Origin: Phialophora verrucosa | Lineage: Eukaryota; Ascomycota; Eurotiomycetes; Chaetothyriales; Herpotrichiellaceae | DNA: 64,000 nt | Direction: 5' to 3' | NCBI GenBank assembly: GCA_002099365.1 | Contig: MSED01000001.1 | Location: 3,100,001 to 3,164,000 of the forward strand | Shown: one piece after another, positions 11,631 through 22,897 of the stretch | How positions within the stretch are numbered: position 1 is the stretch's first letter | Layout of the letters: each line of letters opens with the position of its first letter | Translations under genes and position numbers: made by a program | Notes under the pieces: generated by a model | The model's database searches: none | Told to the model about the DNA's origin: nothing | What the model saw: only the letters and a program-made list of their open reading frames with translations

Positions 11631-13461
11631 ATGAGCGTGACTATCAGCAGCAATTCATCATTGCCCCCCACCGGCGCCAGAAGGTCTGCCGGAGACGACT
11701 GGACCGGTGTTTCTAACCCGAAAAGACGAAAACAGCTCCAGAACAGGTTGAACCAGCGAGCGTACAAAGAGCGCCGACGGCGAGAAAAACTGGCAGGAGC
11801 ATTTGGTGCAAGCGAGGCACCCCGCGTCTCTCATGATACGCTTCTGAACAATCAAGGCACGCTTCTAGCACCCAGAGACACACCACCGGGTGTCCCGAGC
11901 TTTGTATATCCACTTATGTGGTACCATGAGGCTCTAGTCGATCCTGTCGTGCGGGAGGTCATATTCTTTGGTGTGTTGCCTTCTTCCCCTTCCTCAATCT
12001 TTGCCTCGGCCACTAATCAGGCACCGCGCCCTTCCTATAGCAAGAGATACCCTCTGGCCTACCTTCTCTTCTTCAAGAGCGTACCCCGGATTTACACCTT
12101 CGCTGAATGAGATATGGTTCCACCGCATTCTCAATGTGCCCATCATGCGCAATGCTGTGATCAGTGGGACGTGCATTGACCTCGAGCTCCTCACAGGTAG
12201 ACGGTACTCGTCTATCATTTTGAGCACAGTTATCGAACTGAGCCGAGAGGTCAGACGTCTTCTGTCGCAACTGTCCCCGCAACGTAGCTTGAATGCTGTC
12301 GGAGAGCACAAGCAGGGTCTGTCGGACGGTCAAACTTCCAATCTCCATGCCGACAACCACGGGGAAGCGGCTAGAGAAGCACCACAAGTCAAAGACGACC
12401 TCCTCTTCGCTGTGATGCATCTCGTCAAAGCAAGCGCCATCACTCTCTCCTCTGGTTGTCTACCAGCTAGCTCTTTCGACATCGCAGCAGGCGTATTCGG
12501 TCTCTTTTCACCCTCATTGTTCCTTCAGCGACTCCAATCTCTGCACCTCTGGGGTCGCTCTTGCCCTTTTCAGAGTCAAGGAAAGGAGTCAGATGCAAGG
12601 ACAGCTCAGCACATCTCAGCACTAGAGTCCCTGGTCTCCCTCAGGGGCGGACTGCGCAGTATTGATACGCCCGGCTTTGCTGAGGCTTTGCACTTATTTG
12701 ATGTCATTGAAGCGGCGAAGTGCTTGAGCAGGCCTAGGTTCGAGTTGCCGGAGCGGAGCGTCTGGTTCTCGAGACTCATCGGAGGGTTGAGAGCCGAGGG
12801 TGTATATGCTCTGGGAATCAGCGCATTTGTGGGCATCCTTGACCAACCTTCATTGCTGGAGATACTGACGGATATACACATCCTTTGCTCGTGGGCCTCA
12901 GGCACACCCGCTCTCGATCGCTACTTTGATGGTACGGAGAATCAGCTTTGGGTTCCAGTGAATCTGCCCTTCGCAGAGGATATCTGCACACTGAGGAACT
13001 CGATCGAGTATCGCCTGCTCACATACTCACCCGAATTGGGCAATGTCGTTGAAAAGTTAGCGTACACAGCGGCGTTGATATTCATGCACGGAGTCCTCTT
13101 TCCGCTACCGAACCGACTATCGATGAGGCGGCTGATTAGTGGGTTGATTGAGACCATACGTCGCCAGTGTCAGCATAATGAGCTTCCCTTCCTCTGCCTG
13201 CGAGAGCTCAGGTTCTTCGCCTGGGCAGTAACGATGGGCGCTATGGCGACTTCAGATGCCGACCTTCAGGAACGAACATTTCTCGTCAGTCAACTTGCGC
13301 TGTTTATGGCGCACATGCGCATATCGACCTGGCGCGAGCTGAAGATGATCTTGGAAGAATACTTGTGGGTTGGTTGGGGATGCGATTCGGGCGGGATGTT
13401 TGTATGGAGAATGCTAGGCGAGCATGGTAATTATCTAGGTGGCGAAGTATTGACCATTTGA
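11631..13461 (+). CDS. bZIP-type transcription factor with DUF3425-like C-terminal region
   Basis: Two exons, 11631-11970 and 12041-13461, with a 70-nt intron (acceptor CCTATAG; the earlier AATCAG would give a stop). About 586 aa. Near residues 24-55 it reads DDWTGVSNPKRRKQLQNRL then NQRAYKERRRREK, the truncated basic region found in fungal bZIP/DUF3425 regulators (usually written ...RRKLQNRLNQRAYRKR). No long leucine zipper follows. The rest is alpha-helical, including LTGRRYSSIILSTVIELSREVRRLL and a C-terminal region with FLVSQLALFMAHMRISTWREL. A nuclear DNA-binding role is likely; its neighbour, the divergent SDR, is a candidate target. The family match of the C-terminal half is weaker than that of the basic region. 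Confidence 0.65.
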
Positions 13462-13575
13462 TTGTTTCGCAGACAAGGCGAGGACAGTTTTTGTCAGCCA
13501 TCAGCCAGCCAGCCAGGAAGCGCTGGGAACAAAGATCATGCAGCCCCTTTCCTCAATCGAAGCCACAATCACAGC

Positions 13576-14891
13576 CTACTTCGCATCACGCTTCGCAGCT
13601 TGCTGCTCCCAGCTCTCAAATCCGCCAGGATATTTCTCGACCAGCCGCCTCATTTCGTCCATTGCCAACTGCCTCATTCTCTTGTTCGCGGGCCATCCGC
13701 AAGAGACTTCGAGGTCTACTCTTAGCGCGTACAATGCGTTCCGATCATCGAAATCGGCTATAGGGTAAGATATCTCCACAAGCTTCTGGTACGCGCGGAC
13801 ATGCGCTTTGTTCGTGCGGTACCGAGCGGCACGGAACATACCAAGGTCATCTGTTATCGGGGCGGGGGGTGATTAGCGGCTTCGAAGCAGAGACAGGACG
13901 CCGAATACAGGGACGAGAAACACGCACATTCGTGATGACCGTAGAACGCACAGCAATCGTACAGCACGACATTGTCGGTCATCGAGTCAATCCCGACATT
14001 GCCATGCCACAGATCCCCGTGCACGAGCGTGGGCTTGAGCCTGTGCCCACCCGTTTCCATCGGCCGAAGTAGTCGAGGAATCACCTTTGCGCAGATCTCA
14101 TCGGCCAAGCGCTGCAACTCGGCGTTGGCGCCCTGGATCTCCTGCTCGAGCACCACCGTGCCGCGGAATGCACGGGTGAAGAACTCTTCCCACTTCTCGC
14201 ACCAGCCGTTGTCTAACTGGAGGGACTGCGACGTCGGCACGGGGAATCCAAACATGCCTGTTGGCGAGAGCGAGTCGTTGTGCAGTTTGGCCATCACAGA
14301 CGCCAGTTCGGAGACGGGAGGCATTTCTTCGACCATGTCCTTGAACTCGACGATAAGGAAATGCTTGCTTGGATCCTTGGCCAACACGCCAATGGCGATC
14401 GGGCGCGGCACATTCTCTGGGATCATGGCATGCAAGGCTTTGGTCGACTGGTATTCTCCCAGCGCTTGTGCTTGACCTTTGGCTGTTATGTAAACCTATG
14501 TGACGCCGCGCCAGGAGTACTGGTCAGCACGCCCAGCCTGACTTGACTGTTCGGGGCGGTGTGCGTACCTTCATGAAATATGACTGCTCTTTGCCATTTG
14601 GGTCTTCCGTGTCGATTTTGGTGGTGATAGCCCAGAAGGAGGCTCCATATGTTGCAGACCAAGTAACGCGTCTGCCTTTGGGAAGCGCTACCTCGAACAG
14701 TTACTCGACGTGATAAGATCGTTCGGGCAGGTACATCTACTTGGAGTAGTATCCCATGGCTGCAGGATGATGTCCTAGGAGCGACGACTTGTCCACTTAC
14801 CTGCCTGGACATTTCGATCGACTTCTTTGCCCTGGTATTTTTCGTGCTCGGGCACAGTGCGCGGCTCAAATTCTGGGTCAATGTAAACCAT
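13576..14891 (-). CDS. Fructosamine/ketosamine-3-kinase family protein
   Basis: Four exons: 14891-14801, 14675-14569, 14495-13928 and 13850-13576; about 346 aa. The start is MVYIDPEFEPRTVPEHEKYQG. The P-loop-like region VTWSATYGASFWAITTKI lies in exon 2. The catalytic loop of the aminoglycoside-phosphotransferase fold reads LVHGDLWHGNVG (HGDxxxxN), followed by VLYDCCAFYGHHEYDLGMFR, where the DFG-like Asp and the GHxExDL signature of fructosamine kinases appear. The junction GHHE|YDLGMF confirms the last intron. Family members phosphorylate ketosamines on glycated proteins and so trigger deglycation. It could instead act on a small-molecule ketosamine. The 125-nt first intron was chosen because it restores frame (QAG|RRVTW); other acceptors all shift phase. 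Confidence 0.8.
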
Positions 14892-15610
14892 GTCGTAGCG
14901 GGAAATTCGCACGTTAAACTAGGAGCGGGAAAGGCAATACAAACACTGTAGACAATGGATTCACACATGGCATCTTGAGTTGACCTCCTTCACCTTGGCC
15001 TCAGCCTTTGTTTGCCCTTGATTTGGAATCTGGAATCTGGAATCCAGGCCCAGTATGGTGGAATGGTGTATCTACCCACCCGCTCGAGAGACGTAGACAT
15101 ATATGTGGTAATAGACCACAGGCCGAGAAGCCGAGAGAGGTATTTGAATCTCACGTTGGAATGTACAGAGTATTACATGGTATGGATGGATGGATGTGCT
15201 CAAGTAGATGGACAGGACAGCGCCCACGGTGGACGAGTCCCGTGATGTCAAATATGATGCTGTCAACTGATTGTGCAATGTGACATATCAGGTTCTCAAG
15301 ACCGGTAGATTTTAGTGAGTACAACTTTTACTTGTCCGGTTTACACAGTAGACTTGATCCGGGCGAATACGTGACGCAACGTGATGTGCTGTGCGGGCAA
15401 AGAGAGTCGCCATGAGTCGATATACACCTCATAACGGTCCACCAAACTCAGAGATATAACCAGTAAGATAGTACTCCGCAGCAAACGCACATATACCAAG
15501 ACAATCGGAGTTACATATTATTTATGCATCATTTCCTGTCCGCGAATTGTGCCCAACACACCGCTGCTCGCGCGTGAGGTCCGGTCGATCGAGAGAACCG
15601 ACACACCTCA
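14892..15610. other. Intergenic with short microsatellite tracts
   Basis: About 720 bp upstream of the kinase gene and downstream of the GPI-protein gene. It contains a threefold GGAATCT-type run near 15025-15048 and an ATGG run near 15181-15196. Nothing else coding was recognised. Confidence 0.5.
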
Positions 15611-16320
15611 CTAAAGCAGGTTGAAGGCAAACGCCAGAAGACTGTAGAGCAGGCCCATCCCAGGATCCATCACGTTATTGGCATTGGCCGCACCCGTGGC
15701 ATCCTCAACCTCAGCGGCGGTGGCTGCCGAGTCGGTCGATGTCGCAGGAGTGGGCGAGGAGTCAACAACCGTACCGTCAGTCGTGGTAAGGAAAGGCGTG
15801 CTGGTGACCGGGACCGTCGGGGTGCTGGCGCTGTACGTGGGCGGCAAAGTGACGCTGAAATTGAACGCACACTCTGACGCGTCGGTGCCAGAGGGGCAGC
15901 ACAACTCCTGGACGAGGCAGAAGTCGCCTGCGTAACAGGCCCCTGGGGGTAAAACGATTTGTGGTAAGAAAACCGAAAGTAAAATAGAATCCCCGCAAGA
16001 CGTTTTTTGCGGTTGTGTGGGTATGTCGACGGCTCAATGTCAAACTTACATGGTGTGGACGACTCCGGTTCGCAACAAGGCTCCCCGATATCCGGGCTAT
16101 AGCACCACGGAGAGGTGTCGGGGTCGCCGCAGCTGATGTAGCCGAGCCCGCAGACTTCCTCGCAGGTCGTCCCGGATCCGGTGCACGGTGTTGGATCCGG
16201 CTCATATTCCTCTTGTCTTTTGAATAAGTGGCGGGGCGGGAGTTTTTGATGTGTGTTTGCCTGGCAAGTGGCTCCAAGGAGAACCACGCAGGTGAGTAGA
16301 AGAAGGCTTGTGCAAGGCAT
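15611..16320 (-). CDS. Small cysteine-rich secreted, probable GPI-anchored protein
   Basis: Two exons, 16320-16050 and 15942-15611, with a 107-nt intron; about 200 aa. A signal peptide (MPCTSLLLLTCVVLLGATCQA) is followed by a dibasic site in PPRHLFKRQ, the usual Kex2-type processing position. A central block of about 12 to 14 cysteines follows (CTGSGTTCEEVCGLGYISCG, WCYSP, EPCCEPES, ACYAGDFCLVQELCC), then a Ser/Thr/Pro-rich stalk (SASTPTVPVTSTPF) and a hydrophobic end MGLLYSLLAFAFNLL preceded by small residues (GAANANN), as in GPI attachment signals. It is probably displayed on the membrane or cell wall. No enzymatic domain was seen. Confidence 0.75.
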
Positions 16321-17379
16321 CTCTCTGTTGAGGATACAAAACGCCCGGAACAGGCTTTTGGAAGATGAAAATTCCGTGCGGACTAAGAAGGGGAGGGTTG
16401 TTGACTGATAGACTCATGTCCAAAGGAGCTGGGTAGGAGCCTGTTTATACATCTCCTTGCTGTGTTCCAGGCTTCAGGAAATACTGGCCAAAAGCAAAAA
16501 TACCCATGTCAGGATCTTTGGAAGTCTTCTCAAGCAAGAGGACGGCCTGATACGAGGCTTCCGTGACGGCGGAGAGTAAGGTTTGCTCGGTGAAGCCATG
16601 CTTCCAGAGAGTAAGAGGATGATTCGCGGCACTTTGATTGTGCCATGCTGGGCGGTGCTGCGCCGAGAACTGTTGACGAGAGAAGCTCGAACGCCGAGTA
16701 TAGATCAACGTTGGATGGCCAGAGAGAGTGGCCAGATTCATCATTGGCGGCACGGATGCGAGCCTCGGAGGGTCTATCAAGCCGTGTGCTCGTTAATCAT
16801 GACTTTCCTGAGCGGCACACAAAAAGCATGCGTTTCCCAACCCTTTTGCTGGAAAGCCTCGCGGATTCGACAAATCGGTGGTGAGGTTTAGTCGCAGTGA
16901 GGCACTCCTTGTAGATAGAAGGCCAGATCACCCGGCCAGTCTATCCTCAGTAGCATCACCGATTGCTCAATCAGTAAGAAGGGTCTGCTCGATGGCAGTT
17001 GAGTGACTTGCTGGCTGGGATTGCCGTTGCGCTGGTCTGAGGAATTGGTCAGCCCGCAGGGCGAATGAGATTATTGATCGACCGAAGCACCATGGTCGCC
17101 AGAGACGTAAGGGAATCGTATCTGCTCGCGAAATCGACGGAATTGAAGAACGACCCCGCTCTGTGCAATTACGGGACGCAGAGAGTAGAGTGGTCTTGCT
17201 AGAGATCGTGTAGCATAATCGCCGCCATATTGGCGATGGTGAAGATCAGTTGATTGGTCCTTGACGTCTGAATTTGCTTGAGATTAGGCGAACACGAGCG
17301 GGAGCAGCTCAGCTTGGCCTTGGTAGCCAACTCATGTCAACTACTTTACCTCCCTCTAAGTATACCCTTGCCTTATCTC
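16321..17379. other. Intergenic, no supported gene
   Basis: About 1 kb upstream of the GPI-protein start. Frames of up to ~110 codons on both strands overlap one another and show no domain. It may include the lost 5' part of the regulator pseudogene that follows. Confidence 0.45.
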
Positions 17380-18335
17380 ATGTCCGCCACACCCCTTCTT
17401 CGAGAGCCTTGTCACCGGAGATCAGACCTTCATGAGTTAGTCGAAAGGAGCAGCTCTGACCACCAGCCACAACAACCACAGGAGGAATGGCAGAGACTGA
17501 CCAAGACCGATATCCGCGAGAGATCTGTACAGATGCTAGACAGATGTGCGCAGCTAGTCAAAGCAGGAGTTCGACCCATCAGGGGTGCTGTATTGTAGAA
17601 GCATTGTTGAATGAATACTAACAGTTGGTGCCTCTCCAGATTGCCTGTGTTTACATCCCTTGGGCAAATTGCCTTGTAATACTCAATGTGTTCGTCTAAC
17701 CTTCCAGATTCATCTTCAAACAGACCCTGACAGTTGCCCCTCCACCTCCCCCCAAGGTCCTACGTTCTTAAACACACTACAACAACGTGTCATTTCCATA
17801 GATGTGGGATCGCCCAAATTCACTGAGTTCCTGGCGCCTTCCACATCCTGATCGCGTTGCTCCTCGCGTTGATACTGCAGTCGAGCCAGAAGCACCCTAC
17901 CCTGCCAACTGTCTTACTTGATTACTGGCGCAGGTGTAGGCAGCACTTATCCCGTACAATGCCACAGACGCTGAGTTCCGATCTGTCTGCATGGGAAGCA
18001 TGGTATCCAGCGGAGAGCACACGCAGATCCCTCTTATGCGTAAATTTGATTGACGGCTTGCTCGAGCTGGTTGAGAAGGGCCACTACACCTATCGGCCAA
18101 TGGTGGAGTCTCTCCCCTTTGACGGAAGGACCGGGTTATGGGAAGCGGAAACCGAAGAACAGTAGCGTGCCGCCATGTCATCTCATGGAGGCATACAATC
18201 AAGCTTGATATCCTGGTCAGAGTTATTGAAGGTGGGGACCTCGCGCCGCGTAAGGAGTATGACGGGACGCTCCCGCGGATGCTTCTGCTCATGCACTTTG
18301 GCAAAGCTGCTGCGGAGCTTCAAGACAGAATGTGA
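17380..18335 (+). pseudogene. Decayed fungal Zn2Cys6-type regulator (C-terminal portion)
   Basis: Consecutive short frames in different phases read like the C-terminal half of a fungal zinc-cluster regulator: PQQPQEEWQRLTKTDIRERS, then FLNTLQQRVISIDVGSPKFT, then LSAWEAWYPAESTRRSLLCV with EKGHYTYRPMVESLPFDGRT and GLWEAETEEQ, then PRKEYDGTLPRMLLLMHFGK. The block GLWEAETEEQ is followed by TAG (18163-18165) and then RAAMSSHGG in the same frame. Related proteins would have a Trp there, so TGG to TAG (G to A) is the likely lesion. The last piece, LEGGDLAPRKEYDGTL-like, needs a further frame change near 18215. No zinc cluster could be found upstream. Some steps could be unrecognised introns, but the nonsense codon inside a continuous homologous stretch argues for a pseudogene. 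Confidence 0.5.
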
Positions 18336-18665
18336 ACTTAAAGAGGTGGCACATTACCTTGGTTGACTCCGGTTGACCCGCGCATCGTGAGTCCCCAAAC
18401 TCAGGACCCACAAGTCCCATGTTGTTGCCTCCGGACTTTGTCGGCCATGAACCTTTTGAGTTTAGTTTCCACTAGTGAGGCTCCACGGCCTTGCAGCTAT
18501 TGTGCGACAAGGCCACACATGGGTGAACTGAGGGTGACGAAGAGTCTAGCCATGTATATCTTCCGCAGCACCTATAAAACAAATACATGCTTCAAGGAAG
18601 CTGTTCAGACTTTGTTACAACCTCGGAATTCAAGGTATATTCCCCAAACTTCTGACTGGCCAGCA

Positions 18666-19091
18666 ATGGAGTATAACCAAGATATCCCGCCAGGCAAACC
18701 TACGTAAGTCCCGCTCCCTCTATCATCACCTCCAATCATACAACCAAGCTCCTCACCAATCCCAGGAAACCGGTCTACTGTTGGGGACACAAAGACATTC
18801 CCCGCCAGAGGGGTATAGTTGCGTACATGCTCTCGCCCAACCGGCTGAATCCCATGGCTCACTCGCTACACAATGGCATATTCAACACATTTCGCCGCTC
18901 CCGGAATCAGGTCTTGTACTGGGCGCCGGCGTTTGTTATGGCGTATCTGTTGATGGATTGGGCGAATAGACGGTCAGTTTTCTGTCCATGTTAGCTCCAC
19001 TTCTCTGGCTGACCTGTGGTGTTGTCGCGGTAGGAACGCATATCTCAACTCGAAAGCGGGCAAGGCGGAGGAAGAACACGTAATCACCTGA
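18666..19091 (+). CDS. qcr8: Ubiquinol-cytochrome c reductase subunit 8 (QCR8-like)
   Basis: Three small exons, 18666-18703, 18766-18972 and 19034-19091, with introns of 62 and 61 nt (GTAAGT/CCCAG and GTCAGT/GCGGTAG); 100 aa. The read includes YCWGHKDIPRQRGIVAYMLS, PNRLNPMAHSLHNGIFNTFR and APAFVMAYLLMDWANRRNAY. This is the UcrQ/QCR8 pattern: a matrix-facing N-terminus, a conserved KxGxxxYxLS...NP block, the FNTFRR motif and a single membrane helix ending in DWANxRN. QCR8 is a ubiquinone-site-proximal subunit of respiratory complex III in the inner membrane. The N-terminus (MEYNQDIPPGKPTKP) is shorter and different from what I recall of typical ascomycete copies, so it could be a divergent paralogue. 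All three exons are shorter than usual gene-finder ORF cut-offs. Confidence 0.8.
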
Positions 19092-20630
19092 TCCTGCTTG
19101 ATCTCGGGAGATCTTCGCACGTCGCTAGCAGACCGCCGAATGGTGGCGTTAATTGCAGCAGCGCAGTGGTGGCAGCACCTGGAGAAGAGACCTTTGCGCA
19201 ATAATGAACTGGCAGATCTGTGATCGAAAGATTCCAAGCTAACGCACGGCGGAGAGTATTTCCTTTACAGAAAGATGTGTCAGTCGAATCTGTATCTCAT
19301 CAGCATCCCTCCTTTCGCCATATATTGAAATTTGTACCCTGCACCGCTCTCTCTCCCGAAAACTTCGCCGCTTTCAATGCGAGTAAAACTCGCCAGGCTA
19401 GAACAGACAGCCGTGATATCCAACTGGATCAGGAAGCCGTTATTCCGGGTCAATTCCCTCTTGGTCTCAGGGGTCGATGGCAAAAAGCTCGACGATTTCT
19501 GTTAACCGCAAAGCACAATTCGAGAAACAAAGCCGCCGCAGAGCCTTCACAGCGTTTTGCAGCTGCTCAGTCGATTCGATGACCCGTAGTATTCGATCAT
19601 ATGTCTCGTCGGAGGTCTTCGGGAGAGATGAAATCTCTGTAATTTGAGCGCAATCTCAATAATCATTAGGACAACTTTGTCGGCTTATTGTAAGTATCGC
19701 GGACTCTTTGAGCTCTTCCCCGAGCATCATCTTCCGATCGCATCTGATGGTTTTGAATAATACGAGTCTAAACCCATTGCTGAGAAAAGTTGTTACCTTG
19801 CCAGTGACGAAGCAAACAGTTCCGCGTTGCGTGGAAGTGGCTTGGATCAGACTGCCGCCAAGAAGCGCCACAGCCCAGCCACACGTTCCTTTCATGTCAC
19901 ATGTCGCGTAATCTGGCGCTCGTGACTGGGAAGGTTACCCGAGACTCTGTAAAGACGCTGCCAAGGCGTTACAGACCGTATGCGCTGGTAATATTACCGT
20001 ACGCCCTCGTAACTCTAGTCGGGCATCGCCCCTGACCTCTTCTCAATTGAGTTACACGTTTAAGTTCCGACTGCGATGCACTTCGCCTGTAACTACATGA
20101 AGCTGCCTATTCCTTCCTACCTCATGTCGACTTACCATAGTACCTCGAAGTATCATAACGGCTTAGAAGTCTGGAAGGCAGTCCCTGAAGCTTACTCTAG
20201 GAGCTTCAGGGACTGAGTAGTGCGAGCGATAGGCATAGAGATAGGCTCTTTGTTGAAGCCTCCTCTAAACGAACCTATAACCTGGACGTTGATACTGTCG
20301 ATAACAATCTGAAGCTCCGCGCCATACATGAACGCAGATAATACCGTAGGTTCACGTCTTACCCGAGGCGGCGCTGCTGGTGAATCGGAGTTTCGTTGCG
20401 GAGGCTGTGTCGTGCATGGTCATCTGCCCACTACCACGCCCCGCCACGAACACGGCTTTCGACATGTTGCAGTAATGAAAATTTGGCTCACCCACACTCA
20501 GCAATGTACGTTGTATTCTTTCTAGAAGGGCGAGCCGCAGCAATATAATGTTAACATCCGCTGACAATCTCTAGTTCAATGCTGCTCATACCTAGACTGT
20601 AATAGCCACACCTTATCACAGTCTCCGACA
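19092..20630. other. Gene-poor 1.5-kb stretch with one strong hairpin
   Basis: It marks the border between the housekeeping part and the accessory block. No protein family was recognised in any frame. The only clear structure is a perfect 14-bp inverted repeat (listed separately). It could hold old transposon remains, but I see no transposase or reverse-transcriptase motif. Confidence 0.5.
20179..20215. repeat. Perfect 14-bp inverted repeat with 9-nt loop
   Basis: Arms CAGTCCCTGAAGCT (20179-20192) and AGCTTCAGGGACTG (20202-20215), loop tactctagg. All 14 pairs match. It stands alone in the gene-poor border region. It might be a terminator-like or transposon-end structure; function unknown. 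Confidence 0.8.
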
Positions 20631-22897
20631 ATGTCAGAGGCTCAGAGCAGGGCACCAGTCGAGATGCACTCCTTCAACCACTATGAAGCTCCTGTAGTCC
20701 TGGGCCTTCTTACTGCAGTGGTAAGTCAAGACGGCCTCGGGGTCTCAGGCAGCAACCCAGCCGTGCTGTTAACGCTCAGTTTTGCAGGCATCTCACGCTG
20801 TGTACAACAGAAAGGAACCTACTGTGGCCTCCTTTTGCCGCAATCTCGTGCTGCTGATCGCCTTATACGGAACCGTGATCACTCGCATACACCTCGGCCC
20901 GCTGGCCGTCCCGTCGTCAATGGCATTGTTCGCCAGTGTTTATTTGGTCGCGCTCAGCCTCAGCATTGTGGCGTATCGACTATTCTTCCACCCTCTTCGC
21001 AAATTCCCCGGCCCTACGCTGGGCAGGCTGACGAGATGGACCTCGGCCTATCATATGGCGACTGGTCGTATGCACGAGTGGCTTCCCGGGCTGCACGCGA
21101 AGGTCAGTTCTGCCATGTGCCCCCCCCCCCTTCGCGCCGGTTCAAAATGACACGATGTTGAACTCATACACACAGTATGGTGACATTGTCCGGTTCGGCC
21201 CAAATGAGCTCTCTTTCGCCGATACGGCCTCGGTGAAATATCTTCACGGCCCGCAGGGAGCTCGACTGAGTAAAGGCCCTTTTTACGATGCCAATACCTT
21301 CAACTACAGTGGTCATGGCACAGCGTTGCCGTCCACGAGGGACTGGGAAAACCACAGAGTCCGACGCCGGATATGGGACCACGGCTTTGCCCAGAAGTCT
21401 CTGAGGACGTACGAGCCCCGTATTCGAGGTCTTATCGATACGCTCTGTAGCGAGTTGGCCAAACATGACGGTGCGTAGAAGCCGGCCATCGTATCCAGGG
21501 ATCCAGATGTTGACATTTCACACTTAGGGGAAGTCGTTGACTTTGCGAAGTGGGCAGACTATTTCGCCTTCGACGCCATGGGGGAGCTGGTTTTTAACCA
21601 GACCGTCGGTCTGCTCAGCGAAGGTGAGATTTTCTTTCATGATTTTATGCTTCTCGGATTGGCGAATGCAGGCTTGCTGATGACTACCGTTCCAAGGCGG
21701 ACCGCGCGAGTTCTCAGATTGGGTCCGGACCGGGGTCAGAGTCAATGCCATTGTGGCACAGATCCCCTGGCTATCAAGCTACTTCACCTGGATTCCACTG
21801 AAACGGGATCTGATCCACAAGTCGCTCAATTTCGCACGACTGGCGTCCGACTTTTACAAGCACAGAAGGAAGTTTGGCACCCAGCCGCAGGATATCTTTT
21901 CCCACATCATCGCCGGAAACGACAAAGAGGTGTATGTGGCAGCACCTTTGGACGCATCGCGGGTTATCAGAGTGCTAATCATCATCCGACTAGTATCTCT
22001 TCCGAGGAAGATCTGGAAGCCGATTCGCCTACGTTGTTTATTGCAGGCAGTGACACGACCGCCGTGGTCGTTACGTAGGTCAACGATATCGGCGGCAAAG
22101 CCACTTATTGTGCTGGTGTCTCCTCACTAATTGATCGGCTGCAGCTTCATCTTCTACTACATTACCCAGGACAAGTTGATATATCAGCGTCTGCGCGAAG
22201 AAATCGATCGGCACTGGGAAGACGTGAAGCCACTTGAAGGTTCCTTGCTGGGTGAGTGCCGTGCCGCCGCCAACATCTGTCTCTCCTCAGGCTCGCATCA
22301 CGTTCGGGTACTGACAGCCTTCGAGGTCCTGAGACGCTGCCATTCGTGAACATGTGCATCCACGAAGTCCTCAGAGTCATGCCGCCAGGTCCCAATGGAA
22401 TGCAACGATTTACAAATAAGGGAGGTCACATGGTGAATGGGACATTCATTCCCGAATTTACGGCGGTGAGTGACAGACGTCGTCGTCGGGTCCTGCCTCA
22501 ATGTTCGAAGTTGATGAACTCAATGTGCGATCTAACCATGTCTCTCTGCTCTTAGGTCTCTTCGAACACGTTCTCCTTGCACCATGATGCCCGGTACTGG
22601 ACGAAACCCACAGAGTTCATTCCAGACAGATGGGACGAGACCAAGCGCGACCCGACATGGAACCATGACACGCGAGCTTACATTCCCTTTACCAGCGGGA
22701 CATTCTCCTGCGCAGGAAAAGCCTTGGCCATGCTGGAGCTGAGGCTCTTGATCACCACGCTGGTCAAGAGGTTCGATATTGTCATGGCCGATGATTTTGA
22801 CCACAAGAAGTTCTTCGGTGACGTTCGGAGCTACATGACTATTGTAAAGGGAGCTCTGCCGCTCAAAATTCAGAAGAGAACGGGACCAATGTCGTGA
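20631..22897 (+). CDS. Cytochrome P450 monooxygenase, ER-anchored fungal type
   Basis: Nine exons: 20631-20720, 20788-21102, 21176-21470, 21528-21623, 21697-21931, 21994-22074, 22145-22251, 22326-22465 and 22556-22897; about 566 aa. Two hydrophobic N-terminal segments (VVLGLLTAV and SMALFASVYLVALSLSIVAY) precede FFHPLRKFPGPTLGRLTRWT. The I-helix is LFIAGSDTTAVVVT (AGxxT). The K-helix is IHEVLRVMP (ExxR). The PERF-like segment is FIPDRWD. The heme loop is FTSGTFSCAGKALAMLE with the axial Cys. The loop has Phe where PROSITE expects Arg/His, as seen in some fungal families with GPYxCxGK. The overall look is of the benzoate-hydroxylase/toxin-pathway-like fungal P450s. It would need a P450 reductase in the ER. 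It leads the accessory block and is a candidate for the first oxidative step. Several acceptors (TTCCAAG, TTCGAG) are non-pyrimidine-rich but are required for frame. Confidence 0.88.

Noticed and set aside
19092..20630. Possible transposon in the gene-poor stretch
   Set aside because: No transposase, integrase or reverse-transcriptase motif could be read on either strand; only a hairpin is solid.
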